DNA of 61,138 nt from Flavobacteriales bacterium (GTDB taxonomy: Bacteria > Bacteroidota > Bacteroidia > Flavobacteriales > UBA7312), in NCBI GenBank assembly GCA_016779995.1, contig JADHMO010000001.1, positions 347,411-408,548 on the forward strand, given 5' to 3'. A program made the translations under genes and the position numbers. The notes beneath the pieces are model-generated. The model saw only the letters and a list, made by a program, of their open reading frames with translations, made no database searches and was not told the origin of the DNA. How positions within the stretch are numbered: the first letter of the stretch is position 1; each line of letters begins with the position of its first letter. Positions 17,899-27,064 of the stretch are shown here, in pieces.

Positions 17899-18798
17899 AT
17901 GGCAGAAAAAAAACGTGCACTAGGAAAAGGTCTATCCGCATTACTTAAGAATCCAGACACAGACATCACAACCAATGAAAGTATTGATGACACCAATCAA
18001 GTTGTTGGTTCGGTTTCTGAAATTAAAATAGAGCAAATTGAAGTCAATCCTTTTCAGCCTAGAACAGATTTTGACCAAGATGCTTTACAAGAATTAGCAA
18101 TTTCCATCAAAGAATTAGGCATAATTCAGCCCTTAACCGTTAGAAAATTGGGTTACGATAAATTCCAATTAATTTCTGGTGAAAGAAGATTTAGAGCTTC
18201 ACAGTTAGCGGGATTGAAGACAGTTCCTGTATATGTTAGGATTGCCAACGATCAAGCCATGTTGGAAATGGCATTGGTAGAGAATATCCAAAGAGAACAA
18301 CTTAACCCCGTTGAAATTGCTTTAAGCTATCAAAGGCTAATAGACGAATGCAAACTTACTCAAGAAAAAATGAGCGAAAGAGTAGGTAAAAAACGATCTA
18401 CCATTACGAATTACCTCAGACTTTTAAAACTCCCTGCTGAAATCTTGGCTGCTTTGAGAGATGAAAGTATTAGTATGGGACACGCAAGAGCATTGGTAAA
18501 CGTCAAAAATCAAGACACTCAAATCAATATTTTTAGAGATGCCCTAAACAACGGTTTCACAGTTAGAGAAATAGAACAAATCGTTAAAGACTTTGGAGAT
18601 AGCTCATACACTAAAACATCTAGAAATAGAAGCAAAACATTACCCAGCTTTGAGCATCAAAAATTGGCTAATGATATCAGCAATAAATTCGGAAAAGATG
18701 TCAAATTAAAAGTATCAACAAGTGGAAAAGGAAAAATAGAAATACCTTTCAACTCAAATGACGATTTACACCAAATTATATCTCAACTAGGTTTATAA
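17899..18798 (+). CDS. parB: Chromosome-partitioning protein ParB/Spo0J
   Basis: ParB of 299 residues, a CTP-dependent clamp that loads at parS. The ATG at 17899 gives the family start MAEKKRALGKGLSALL; the longer in-frame start overlaps parA. The ParB/Srx core has QPRTDFD, LISGERRFRASQLAG (near 92) and ALVENIQREQLNPVE; the HTH follows (TQEKMSERVGKKRSTITNYL). The C-terminal dimerisation part is basic and ends in a predicted helix. No parS was recognised in the window. Confidence 0.95.
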   Translation: MAEKKRALGKGLSALLKNPDTDITTNESIDDTNQVVGSVSEIKIEQIEVNPFQPRTDFDQDALQELAISIKELGIIQPLTVRKLGYDKFQLISGERRFRASQLAGLKTVPVYVRIANDQAMLEMALVENIQREQLNPVEIALSYQRLIDECKLTQEKMSERVGKKRSTITNYLRLLKLPAEILAALRDESISMGHARALVNVKNQDTQINIFRDALNNGFTVREIEQIVKDFGDSSYTKTSRNRSKTLPSFEHQKLANDISNKFGKDVKLKVSTSGKGKIEIPFNSNDDLHQIISQLGL

Positions 18799-19311
18799 TT
18801 GAAAAATATAATATTATATACACTTCTATTTTTTTCATTTGTTGGTTTTGGACAATCAACGGAGGGTAAGAATGAGAAATCAGCTCATAAAGCCTCTATC
18901 CTTTCTGCTGTTATTCCTGGTGCAGGGCAAGTTTACAATAAAAAATATTGGAAAGTTCCCATTATTTATGCTTCCTTAACTACAAGTATTTATTTCATTT
19001 ATGACAATCATAATAAACTAAAGACCTATCAAGATGCATACATTAGTCGTTCAAACGGAGGTGCTGACGAATACATTGACGTATATAACGATAGCCAACT
19101 CTTGACTATTGTTGATTATTATGAAAGAAATAGAGATGTATCCTATATTATTACTGCTGCTATTTATTTACTAAATATAGTAGATGCCAGTGTAGACGCT
19201 CATCTTTTCGATTTCGATATTAGCGAAGATTTAAGCCTAGAAACAAGTCCTCAGATTATTAACACCCCTAATGGTAAGACTCCCATTTTATCATTAAAAA
19301 TGAATTTTTAA
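18799..19311 (+). CDS. DUF5683 exported/membrane protein
   Basis: Protein of 170 residues with an N-terminal signal peptide (MKNIILYTLLFFSFVGFGQS) and a DUF5683 core: SILSAVIPGAGQVYNKKYWKVPIIYA around a membrane segment, then YIITAAIYLLNIVDASVDAHLFDFD. The start is a TTG directly after the parB TAA; no ATG precedes the signal sequence, so TTG is the only start that keeps it. The position between parB and dapB is conserved in Bacteroidota. Function unknown. Confidence 0.85.
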   Translation: MKNIILYTLLFFSFVGFGQSTEGKNEKSAHKASILSAVIPGAGQVYNKKYWKVPIIYASLTTSIYFIYDNHNKLKTYQDAYISRSNGGADEYIDVYNDSQLLTIVDYYERNRDVSYIITAAIYLLNIVDASVDAHLFDFDISEDLSLETSPQIINTPNGKTPILSLKMNF

Positions 19312-19321
19312 CTTTGACCGT

Positions 19322-19984
19322 ATGAATATTGCACTTATTGGTTATGGTAAAATGGGACAATTAATAGAGCAAATTGCTCTAGAAAAGGGACACTCTATAT
19401 CTGTAATTGTCAATAGTAGTAATCCAATAGAAAATCAGGATTTTTCAAGCACCGATGTAGCTATAGATTTCAGCACTCCTAATAGTGCATACCACAATAT
19501 CAAATATGTATTGGCTCAAAGAATACCTGTCGTTTCAGGAACAACAGCTTGGTTAGAAAATCTTGACGATGTAAAGCAACTAGCTCAAGAAAAAGCAACA
19601 GGATTTCTATATGCCTCAAACTTTAGCATTGGAGTAAATCTTTTTTTTGAATTGAATAAAAAGCTATCTCAACTGATGCAAAATCAGTCTGAATACAAAG
19701 CATCAATCAAAGAAATTCACCATACTGAAAAATTGGATATGCCTAGTGGTACAGCCCTAAGTTTACAGTCACAAATACCCAACACCATAGACATAAAAAG
19801 CGAAAGAACTGAAAATGTTCCTGGTACTCACATTGTCAACTATGATTCAGAAATAGATAGTATATCCATCACACACCAAGCTCATAACAGAATGGGATTT
19901 GCTCAAGGAGCACTCATTGCAGCAGAATGGATAATAGATAAAAAAGGTTGCTTTTCAATGAGTGACATTCTTAAAATCAATTAA
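19322..19984 (+). CDS. dapB: 4-hydroxy-tetrahydrodipicolinate reductase
   Basis: NAD(P)H-dependent reductase of the diaminopimelate/lysine pathway, 220 residues, slightly shorter than the E. coli enzyme. The N-terminal Rossmann motif is GYGKMGQLIEQIA; AIDFSTPN and VVSGTTAW follow, then SNFSIGVNLFFELN and the catalytic EIHHTEKLDMPSGTA (near 135). dapD is at 34663 in the same window but in a separate operon. Confidence 0.94.
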   Translation: MNIALIGYGKMGQLIEQIALEKGHSISVIVNSSNPIENQDFSSTDVAIDFSTPNSAYHNIKYVLAQRIPVVSGTTAWLENLDDVKQLAQEKATGFLYASNFSIGVNLFFELNKKLSQLMQNQSEYKASIKEIHHTEKLDMPSGTALSLQSQIPNTIDIKSERTENVPGTHIVNYDSEIDSISITHQAHNRMGFAQGALIAAEWIIDKKGCFSMSDILKIN

Positions 19985-19986
19985 AA

Positions 19987-21264
19987 ATGAAAAAATTAAA
20001 ACAACTCTTAGGTAAGTCTTTCAAAGTAGTAATGTTCATTGCATTTACCATTATTTGGTCCCTTTTGGTATATCTTATTGATGGCGAATGGCTGTACTTT
20101 TTCCCATTAATAGTTGGCGATGTGTTATTTTGGGAAACCATAAATTGGCAATTTTGGAAGAAAAAAGAAAAGAAAAAGAAGAAGCCAAAAAGTGAAATCA
20201 AAAGTTGGTTTAATGCTATTCTTTTTGCCGTCATAGCAGCTACAATTCTTAGAACCTTCCTAATTGAAGCCTACACTATACCAACATCATCGATGGAAAA
20301 ATCACTTTTGATAGGAGACTTTCTATTTGTGAGTAAAGTAAGTTATGGTCCAAGAGTGCCTAACACTCCAATATCGTTTCCACTCGTTCATCATACCCTA
20401 CCGCTTACAAAAAGTACGCCTGCCTATCTAAAATGGATACAGCTGGACTACCACCGAATGAAAGGATTTGGTCAAATAGAAAGAAACGACTGTGTAGTAT
20501 TTAATTATCCTACCGATGATTTGCTATATCCTGAAAGACCAGTAGATAAAAAAGAGAACTACATCAAACGATGTGTTGGCTTACCTGGAGATGTTATTGA
20601 AATAAAAAACAGTGACTTGTATGTCAATGGTGAGCCACAAACACAAACTGAAAAAATGAAAAATCAGTTTAGGTATTATATCAAAACTGACGGCACTCTT
20701 TTTAGTCAAAAGACACTCAACAAATACAATATATATGAAGGACAGATACTTTCTAGAAAGGGTGATTACGAGCTCATACTGAACGAAAACAGCTTGGAAG
20801 CTATAAAACGCTTTACATACGTCAAAAAAGTAGAAAAGATAGTTGCTGAAAAAGGAATGAAATTAAATTCATCAGAGTTGATTTTTCCAGAAGACAAATT
20901 CAATTGGAACCTAGATAATTTTGGACCCCTTACTATTCCTGCCAAAGGCGTAACCGTCAGTATTGACACACAAAATATTGAAACATACAGAAGGGTTATA
21001 GAAATCTATGAAAAGAACACTCTTGAAATAATTGAAAATAATATTTACATAAACGGCAACTTAAGTAATAGCTATACTTTCCAGATGGACTATTATTGGA
21101 TGATGGGAGATAACAGGCACAACTCCTTAGACTCTAGATACTGGGGATTTGTTCCAGAAGATCACGTAGTAGGTAAAGCCCTTTTCATTTGGATGAGTTG
21201 GGATAAGAATAAAAAAGGAATTAATAAAATCCGATGGAATAGGTTATTCAATGCAGTCCATTAA
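19987..21264 (+). CDS. lepB: Signal peptidase I, Bacteroidota long form
   Basis: Membrane serine protease of 425 residues that removes Sec signal peptides. After two N-terminal hydrophobic segments (about 14-30 and 33-48) and a Lys-rich cytoplasmic loop comes a third helix, then the catalytic serine in IPTSSMEKSLLIGDFLFVSK (near 99). The catalytic lysine lies in ENYIKRCVGLPGDVIEI (near 196). Box E (MMGDNRHNSLDSRYWGFVPE) comes only near 375, so an insertion of roughly 150 residues separates the two halves, as is usual in this phylum. It overlaps wbqC by 14 bp. Confidence 0.93.
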   Translation: MKKLKQLLGKSFKVVMFIAFTIIWSLLVYLIDGEWLYFFPLIVGDVLFWETINWQFWKKKEKKKKKPKSEIKSWFNAILFAVIAATILRTFLIEAYTIPTSSMEKSLLIGDFLFVSKVSYGPRVPNTPISFPLVHHTLPLTKSTPAYLKWIQLDYHRMKGFGQIERNDCVVFNYPTDDLLYPERPVDKKENYIKRCVGLPGDVIEIKNSDLYVNGEPQTQTEKMKNQFRYYIKTDGTLFSQKTLNKYNIYEGQILSRKGDYELILNENSLEAIKRFTYVKKVEKIVAEKGMKLNSSELIFPEDKFNWNLDNFGPLTIPAKGVTVSIDTQNIETYRRVIEIYEKNTLEIIENNIYINGNLSNSYTFQMDYYWMMGDNRHNSLDSRYWGFVPEDHVVGKALFIWMSWDKNKKGINKIRWNRLFNAVH

Positions 21265-21859
21265 ACCAATACTTCTACCCTGTCCCTATTTTGGTTCTAT
21301 TGAGTATTTCTCAAACCTAATTTCAAATGAATACTTAATAGAAGTCAATGATTATTTCATCAAACAGAGTCTAAGAACACGATGCAAAATATATGGTGCT
21401 AATGGACCATTAACACTAACCGTACCTAAGGTTAGAAAAAACAGTTCAAAAACACTATTCAAAGACATTAAAATAAATTACGACTACCACTGGCAAAAGG
21501 AACATTGGGAAAGTTTAACAAGTGCCTATCGTTCTTCTCCATTTTTTGAATATTTCGAAGATGAACTTCAGACCTTATTTCAAAAAAAACATACTTACTT
21601 AAAAGACCTTAATTTAGAAATGATGACCTTCGTTTGCTCTAAAATTGGAATTTCAACAGCATTCAATTTAAGTGAATCTTACATTGACAATTCTTATTAT
21701 GTGGACAAGAGATTGCATAACTTTGACCACATTCAACCTCCGAGATACATGCAAGTTTTTGAAAATAAATTCGGCTTTATTTCTAATCTCAGTATATTAG
21801 ACCTACTTTTTAACGAGGGGAATAACAGTAAGTCTTACCTAGAATCTATTAACCGCTGA
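21251..21859 (+). CDS. WbqC-like family protein
   Basis: Protein of 202 residues of the WbqC family, found beside lepB in many Bacteroidota. It starts inside the 3' end of lepB. Recognisable segments are LLPCPYFGSIEYFSNL at the N-terminus, RTRCKIYGANGPLTLTVPK, HWQKEHWESLTSAYRSSPFFEYF and the C-terminal FISNLSILDLLFNEG. Family members occur in O-antigen clusters and are suspected amino-sugar acyl/aminotransfer-related enzymes, but the reaction is not established. Confidence 0.87.
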   Translation: MQSIKPILLPCPYFGSIEYFSNLISNEYLIEVNDYFIKQSLRTRCKIYGANGPLTLTVPKVRKNSSKTLFKDIKINYDYHWQKEHWESLTSAYRSSPFFEYFEDELQTLFQKKHTYLKDLNLEMMTFVCSKIGISTAFNLSESYIDNSYYVDKRLHNFDHIQPPRYMQVFENKFGFISNLSILDLLFNEGNNSKSYLESINR

Positions 21860-21876
21860 AAAATTATTAATGTCTT

Positions 21877-23505
21877 ATGGATTTAGAATTTAATAAAAAC
21901 GAAGATAAAATGAGACTTTTGATTTCAGAAATGACTCAAAAGTTCAATAAAGTTTCGCTTGGTGGTGGTAAGTCCAAAATAAAAAAACAACACGAACAAG
22001 GGAAACTAACCGCTAGAGAAAGGATAAAATTCCTTCTTGATGACGACAGTGAATCCATAGAAATTGGAGCTTTTGTGGGCGATGGTATGTATGAAGAATA
22101 TGGCGGCTGCCCCTCAGGAGGAGTGGTTATTGTTATCGGCTATGTCAGTAAAAAACAATGCATTGTAGTTGCCAATGACGCCACAGTAAAAGCGGGTGCG
22201 TGGTTTCCAATCACTGCCAAGAAAAATTTACGTGCTCAAGAGATTGCCATGGAAAATAAGTTACCCATAATTTACTTGGTAGATAGTGCAGGTGTCTTCT
22301 TACCGTTACAAGATGAAATATTTCCTGACAAAGAACACTTTGGTAGAATATTTAGAAATAATGCAAAGATGTCATCAATGGGTATCACACAAATATCTGC
22401 AGTAATGGGCTCTTGCGTAGCAGGTGGAGCTTATCTTCCCATTATGAGTGATGAAGCATTGATAGTCAACAAAACAGGAACTATTTTTCTGGCTGGAAGC
22501 TACCTTGTAAAAGCTGCCATAGGAGAAGATATTGACAATGAAACACTAGGTGGCGCACAAACACATTGTGAAATTTCTGGCGTTACGGATTACAAGTCAG
22601 AAAGCGATAAAGATTGTCTTAAAACTATACAAAACATCTTCAGTAAAATTGGAGACTTTGAAAAAGCTGGTTTTAACAGAATTGAAACTGTAGAGCCTAA
22701 AAAAGATAAAAATGAAATCATTGGCATCTTACCTCCCAACAGAGATAAGCCCTACAACACTATAGAAGTTATTGAACGTCTAGTTGATAATTCTGATTTT
22801 GAAGAATACAAAAAAGGATATGGAGAAACAATAGTTTGTGGATATGCTAGAATTGATGGCTGGGCAGTGGGCATTATTGCCAACCAAAGAAAACTTGTTA
22901 AAAGTAAAAAAGGTGAAATGCAATTTGGTGGTGTCATCTACTCCGATTCTGCAGATAAATCAACCCGATTCATTGCCAATTGCAATCAAAAGAAAATACC
23001 ACTAGTCTTTTTACAAGATGTAACTGGCTTTATGGTTGGCTCTCGTTCAGAACACTCTGGCATCATAAAAGATGGCGCTAAAATGGTCAATGCCATGAGT
23101 AATTCTGTTGTTCCAAAATTCACCATTATTATAGGCAATTCTTATGGAGCAGGAAATTACGCCATGTGTGGCAAGGCCTTTGATCCTAGATTAATCGTAG
23201 CATGGCCGAGCGCAAAAATGGCCGTTATGGGAGGCGAACAAGCGGCAAAAGTATTGTTGCAAATAGAAAAATCATCGCTCAACAAACAAGGGCAAAAAAT
23301 CGATAAGAAGAAAGAAGAAGAATTACTTAAGTCAATTACAAATCGATACGACCAACAGACCTCACCCTACTATGCCGCGTCAAGACTTTGGGTTGATGCT
23401 ATCATAGACCCAAGAGATACGAGAAAAGTTATATCAATGGGAATTGAAGCGGCAAATAACTCTCCAATTACCGAAACTTACAACCCAGGAGTTATTCAAG
23501 TTTAA
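21877..23505 (+). CDS. Acyl-CoA carboxylase carboxyltransferase (beta) subunit, propionyl/methylcrotonyl-CoA carboxylase type
   Basis: Biotin-dependent carboxyltransferase of 542 residues with both crotonase-fold halves: KKQHEQGKLTARERIKFLLD (near 35) and YEEYGGCPSGGVVIVIGYV in the N-half, and LQDVTGFMVGSRSEHSG plus KFTIIIGNSYGAGNYAMCG in the C-half. This is the decarboxylase-family beta subunit. The acyl substrate (propionyl- or methylcrotonyl-CoA) cannot be decided, and no biotin carboxylase partner is adjacent. It closes the parA-to-carboxylase run. Confidence 0.88.
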   Translation: MDLEFNKNEDKMRLLISEMTQKFNKVSLGGGKSKIKKQHEQGKLTARERIKFLLDDDSESIEIGAFVGDGMYEEYGGCPSGGVVIVIGYVSKKQCIVVANDATVKAGAWFPITAKKNLRAQEIAMENKLPIIYLVDSAGVFLPLQDEIFPDKEHFGRIFRNNAKMSSMGITQISAVMGSCVAGGAYLPIMSDEALIVNKTGTIFLAGSYLVKAAIGEDIDNETLGGAQTHCEISGVTDYKSESDKDCLKTIQNIFSKIGDFEKAGFNRIETVEPKKDKNEIIGILPPNRDKPYNTIEVIERLVDNSDFEEYKKGYGETIVCGYARIDGWAVGIIANQRKLVKSKKGEMQFGGVIYSDSADKSTRFIANCNQKKIPLVFLQDVTGFMVGSRSEHSGIIKDGAKMVNAMSNSVVPKFTIIIGNSYGAGNYAMCGKAFDPRLIVAWPSAKMAVMGGEQAAKVLLQIEKSSLNKQGQKIDKKKEEELLKSITNRYDQQTSPYYAASRLWVDAIIDPRDTRKVISMGIEAANNSPITETYNPGVIQV

Positions 23506-23541
23506 AATATACCAATCACTCAGAAAATATATTCATTTGAT

Positions 23542-23549
23542 TATATTTG
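23542..23549 (+). promoter_or_regulatory. Promoter -7 box of the thrS-infC-rpmI-rplT operon
   Basis: TATATTTG is a perfect TAnnTTTG. Predicted start is about 23554, giving a leader of roughly 27 nt before the thrS ATG at 23581, too short for a T-box or an operator of the E. coli thrS kind. Confidence 0.55.
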
Positions 23550-23580
23550 CAGATTCTAGATTAGAGCATAGAATAATTTT

Positions 23581-25524
23581 ATGATACAAATTACACTTCC
23601 AGACGGAGCGACAAGACAGGTTGAAAAAGGTACTACAGGCATGGATATTGCTAAAAGTATCAGTGAAGGACTAGCGAGAAATGTTCTTGCTTGCCAGATA
23701 GATGATGAAGTTTGGGATGCTAATCGTCCAATTGAAAAAGATTGTGAATTTAAACTACTCACTTGGAACGATGACCTAGGAAAACAAACTATGTGGCACT
23801 CTTCTGCACACTTGATGGCAGAAGCTCTTGAAGCACTTTACCCAGGTATTAAACTAGCTATTGGACCAGCAATTGAAAACGGTTTCTATTACGATATTGA
23901 TTTTGGCAAACATTCTATTTCATCTGATGATTTTAGCAAAATTGAGGCTAAAATGGCTGAATTGGCAAGGCAGAAAAACGAATACGTCAGAAAAGAAATA
24001 TCTAAACAAGATGCTATCTCTTACTTCCAAGAAAAAGATGATGAGTATAAGCTCGAACTTTTAGAAGATTTAGAAGACGGCAATATTACTTTTTACACTC
24101 AAGGTAATTTTACCGATTTATGTAGAGGACCACACATTCCAAACACCTCATTTATAAAGTCCACAAAACTATTAAATATTGCAGGAGCCTATTGGAGAGG
24201 TGATGAAAACAACAAACAGCTCACAAGAATTTATGGTATTAGCTTCCCTAAGCAAAAAGAATTATCAGCATATCTTGAGCTTTTGGAACAAGCTAAACAA
24301 AGGGACCACAGAAAGCTTGGAAAAGAATTGGAATTATTTTCCTTTTCTCAAAAAGTTGGACAAGGACTCCCCTTATGGCTGCCTAAAGGCGCTGCTCTTA
24401 GAGAACGGTTAGAAAACTTCCTTAAAAAAGCACAAAAATCTGCAGGTTATGACCAGGTTATTACGCCACATATAGGCAGTAAAGAACTTTACGTTTGTTC
24501 AGGCCACTACGCCAAATATGGTGCCGATTCTTTTCAACCCATTAACACTCCTGCTGAAGGCGAAGAGTTTTTATTAAAACCCATGAACTGCCCTCACCAT
24601 TGTGAGATATACAAAACCAAACCTCGTTCATACAAAGACTTACCTATAAGATTTGCAGAATTTGGAACAGTATATCGTTATGAGCAATCGGGTGAACTGC
24701 ATGGATTGTCAAGAGTAAGAGGCTTTACTCAAGATGATGCTCATATTTTTTGCACTCCTGAGCAAGTCAAGGAAGAATTTATAAAAGTTATAGACCTAGT
24801 CCTTTATATTTTCAAGACACTAAGCTTTGAACAATTTACAGCTCAAATATCATTAAGAGATGTCAATCAACCTGAAAAATACATAGGCTCAACAGAAAAT
24901 TGGGAAAAAGCCGAAAAAGCCATTTTAGAAGCTACTGAAGAAAAAGGTATTGATACAGTTATCGAATATGGAGAAGCTGCATTTTATGGTCCAAAGCTAG
25001 ACTTCATGGTTAAAGATGCTTTAGGAAGAAAATGGCAATTAGGAACAATACAAGTTGATTATAATCTACCTGAACGTTTTGAATTAGAATACATGGGGTC
25101 TGACAACCAAACTCACCGACCTGTAATGATTCATAGAGCACCCTTCGGCTCGATGGAAAGGTTTGTGTCCGTATTACTAGAACATTGCGCAGGTAATTTC
25201 CCTCTTTGGCTTACTCCAAATCAAGTTATGATTTTGCCGATAAGTGAAAAATATCACGATTACGCAGAAAATATTTTAAATCTGCTAAATAATTCCGATA
25301 TTCGCGCCCTCGTTGACGAAAGAGCTGAAAAAGCCGGTCGCAAGATAAGAGATGCTGAAATGAGCAAATCACCATTCATGTTAATTGTTGGTGAAAAGGA
25401 AAAAGAAAATCATACAGTATCTATCAGAAGGCACGGTGGCGAAGATTTGGGAAGTATGAAAATTGAACAATTCATCAACATCATCAACGAAGAAATTGAT
25501 ACTTTGATAAGTAACTTTAAGTAG
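23581..25524 (+). CDS. thrS: Threonine-tRNA ligase
   Basis: Class II synthetase of 647 residues in full domain order: TGS domain (1-60, [17 protein letters not shown]), editing domain with [17 protein letters not shown] (near 76), catalytic core with motif 2 around [20 protein letters not shown] and the zinc/threonine pocket [10 protein letters not shown], motif 3 [11 protein letters not shown], and the anticodon-binding domain (from about 540, [15 protein letters not shown]). It heads the operon with infC, rpmI and rplT. Confidence 0.97.
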   Translation: MIQITLPDGATRQVEKGTTGMDIAKSISEGLARNVLACQIDDEVWDANRPIEKDCEFKLLTWNDDLGKQTMWHSSAHLMAEALEALYPGIKLAIGPAIENGFYYDIDFGKHSISSDDFSKIEAKMAELARQKNEYVRKEISKQDAISYFQEKDDEYKLELLEDLEDGNITFYTQGNFTDLCRGPHIPNTSFIKSTKLLNIAGAYWRGDENNKQLTRIYGISFPKQKELSAYLELLEQAKQRDHRKLGKELELFSFSQKVGQGLPLWLPKGAALRERLENFLKKAQKSAGYDQVITPHIGSKELYVCSGHYAKYGADSFQPINTPAEGEEFLLKPMNCPHHCEIYKTKPRSYKDLPIRFAEFGTVYRYEQSGELHGLSRVRGFTQDDAHIFCTPEQVKEEFIKVIDLVLYIFKTLSFEQFTAQISLRDVNQPEKYIGSTENWEKAEKAILEATEEKGIDTVIEYGEAAFYGPKLDFMVKDALGRKWQLGTIQVDYNLPERFELEYMGSDNQTHRPVMIHRAPFGSMERFVSVLLEHCAGNFPLWLTPNQVMILPISEKYHDYAENILNLLNNSDIRALVDERAEKAGRKIRDAEMSKSPFMLIVGEKEKENHTVSIRRHGGEDLGSMKIEQFINIINEEIDTLISNFK

Positions 25525-25548
25525 AATAACTAACAAAAACAGAATACA

Positions 25549-26100
25549 ATCGCTTTAAGAAAAAGAAATAACAACTTAAGAAGAAAAACTGAAGCAGAAC
25601 ATAGAATTAACAAATTTATCACTGCTCCTGAGGTCAGATTAGTAGGCGAAGGCATAGAATCTGGAATTTTTCCTATATCAAAAGCATTGAATATAGCCGA
25701 TGAGATGGGTTTAGATTTAGTTGAAATTTCTCCTAAAGCAGATCCACCTGTTTGTAAAATTATTGACTACAAGAAGTTTTTGTACGATCAAAAGAAAAAG
25801 CAAAAAATAATAAAAGCAAACGCATCGAAAACTGTAATTAAAGAAATTCGTTTCGGTCCTAATACAGAAGAACATGACCTTGCTTTTAAAACAAAACATG
25901 CATTAAAGTTCCTAGAAGAAGGCTCAAAAGTGAAAGCTTTTGTATTTTTTAGAGGACGAAGCATAGTCTTCAAAGAAAAAGGAGAAATTTTATTATTAAA
26001 ATTTGCTCAAGCTTTAGAAGATTATGGAGTTGTAGAACAAATGCCAAAATTAGAAGGTAAGCGAATGACAATGTTCATCGCTCCTAAAAAGAAGAAGTAA
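25549..26100 (+). CDS. infC: Translation initiation factor IF-3, with a probable ATC start codon
   Basis: IF-3 of 183 residues if read from ATC at 25549. The frame between the in-frame TAA at 25531 and the first standard start (TTG, 25687) has no ATG, GTG or TTG, yet it encodes conserved IF-3 sequence: [19 protein letters not shown], ending [20 protein letters not shown], the N-domain core. Starting at TTG would remove about 46 residues of it. ATC at 25549 gives the normal family length and a basic start (I/M)[14 protein letters not shown]-3 genes in other phyla use AUU/AUC starts for autoregulation. The C-domain ([17 protein letters not shown]) is complete. Confidence 0.9.
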   Translation: MALRKRNNNLRRKTEAEHRINKFITAPEVRLVGEGIESGIFPISKALNIADEMGLDLVEISPKADPPVCKIIDYKKFLYDQKKKQKIIKANASKTVIKEIRFGPNTEEHDLAFKTKHALKFLEEGSKVKAFVFFRGRSIVFKEKGEILLLKFAQALEDYGVVEQMPKLEGKRMTMFIAPKKKK

Positions 26101-26122
26101 AACCAAATTAAACGGATTTATC

Positions 26123-26317
26123 ATGCCAAAAATGAAAACAAAATCTAGTGCTAAAAAGCGATTTAAGCTTACTGGTACTGGTAAAATCAAGAGAAAGCAT
26201 GCTTTTAAAAGTCACATCTTAACTAAGAAAGAGACTAAACAAAAGCGTAACTTAACTCAAACTGGATTAGTACATGAGTCTGATGTTAAAAACATCAAAC
26301 AACAATTGTGTCTATAA
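26123..26317 (+). CDS. rpmI: 50S ribosomal protein L35
   Basis: Basic 64-residue protein with the L35 pattern: [20 protein letters not shown] at the N-terminus, [17 protein letters not shown] in the middle. It lies 22 bp after infC and 72 bp before rplT, the standard IF3-L35-L20 order. Confidence 0.96.
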   Translation: MPKMKTKSSAKKRFKLTGTGKIKRKHAFKSHILTKKETKQKRNLTQTGLVHESDVKNIKQQLCL

Positions 26318-26389
26318 TTAACAATTATTAACCAAGTATTTAGCTCAAAAGTTCTCAATGAGGCGCTAACTACTAAAAACTATTAAATT

Positions 26390-26737
26390 ATGCCAAGATC
26401 GGTAAATGCTGTCGCAGCAAAGGCTAGAAGAAAGAAGGTTTTAAAAGCCGCAAAAGGTTACTTCGGCCGTAGAAAAAATGTCCATACAGTTGCAAAAAAT
26501 GCAGTTGATAAAGCAATGCAGTATGCATACATTGGACGTAAACAAAAGAAAAGAAACTTCCGCTCACTATGGATTCAAAGAATTAACGCTGGTGTTAGAG
26601 AACACGATATGAGTTATTCTACATTTATGGGAGGTTTATCTAAAAAAGGTATTGCTTTGAACAGAAAAGTTCTTGCAGACCTTGCCATGAATCACCCAGA
26701 AGCTTTTAAAGCAATAGTGGACAAGGTTAAAAGCTAA
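26390..26737 (+). CDS. rplT: 50S ribosomal protein L20
   Basis: Ribosomal protein of 115 residues binding 23S rRNA and needed for early 50S assembly. Motifs are [40 protein letters not shown] and [20 protein letters not shown]. In other bacteria L20 represses this operon by binding its mRNA. The 72-nt gap between rpmI and rplT could hold such a site, but I see no convincing fold. A hairpin with a T-run follows (26761-26792). Confidence 0.97.
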   Translation: MPRSVNAVAAKARRKKVLKAAKGYFGRRKNVHTVAKNAVDKAMQYAYIGRKQKKRNFRSLWIQRINAGVREHDMSYSTFMGGLSKKGIALNRKVLADLAMNHPEAFKAIVDKVKS

Positions 26738-26760
26738 ATTTAACTTTTATAAATAATTAA

Positions 26761-26792
26761 AAAAGGTAAATCGTCTATGGTTTACCTTTTTT
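26761..26792 (+). terminator. Terminator of the thrS-rplT operon
   Basis: AAAAGGTAAA (26761-26770) pairs with TTTACCTTTT (26781-26790), followed by further T. The T-run ends 2 bp before the -7 box of the cold-shock gene. Confidence 0.7.
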
Positions 26793-26794
26793 GT

Positions 26795-26802
26795 TACCTT
26801 TG
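26795..26802 (+). promoter_or_regulatory. Promoter -7 box of the cold-shock gene
   Basis: TACCTTTG is a perfect TAnnTTTG. Predicted start is about 26807, only some 16 nt before the ATG at 26823. Confidence 0.6.
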
Positions 26803-26822
26803 CCGAAATAAATAAATTAATT

Positions 26823-27014
26823 ATGAATACTGGAACAGTAAAGTTTTTTAATGATACCAAAGGTTATGGATTCATTAAAGAAGACGAAACAGATAAAGAG
26901 TACTTTGTACACGTATCTGGACTAGTCGATGAAATTAGTGAAAATGACAAAGTTACATTTGACTTAGAAGAAGGTCGTAAAGGACTAAACGCTACAAATG
27001 TGAAATTAGCATAA
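26823..27014 (+). CDS. Cold-shock domain protein (Csp family)
   Basis: Single OB-fold RNA/ssDNA-binding protein of 63 residues. RNP1-like KGYGFI (about 13-18) and RNP2-like YFVHVSG (about 27-33) are present, and the start MNTGTVKFFNDTKG is typical. These proteins act as RNA chaperones. It is monocistronic between two terminators. The predicted leader is far shorter than the roughly 150-nt thermosensing leader of E. coli cspA, so it is likely constitutive or controlled otherwise. Confidence 0.95.
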   Translation: MNTGTVKFFNDTKGYGFIKEDETDKEYFVHVSGLVDEISENDKVTFDLEEGRKGLNATNVKLA

Positions 27015-27035
27015 ATAAACTAAGACTAACAAAAG

Positions 27036-27064
27036 AAAAAGGCTCCTTATAGGAGCCTTTTTTT
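27036..27064. terminator. Bidirectional terminator between csp and the TPR gene
   Basis: AAAGGCTCCT and AGGAGCCTTT form a 10-bp stem (27038-27047 / 27051-27060) with T-runs outward on both strands. It serves the two convergent genes; the minus-strand stop at 27063 lies in its edge. Confidence 0.85.

Noticed and set aside
25687-26100. infC starting at TTG 25687
   Set aside because: It would remove about 46 residues of conserved IF-3 N-domain.
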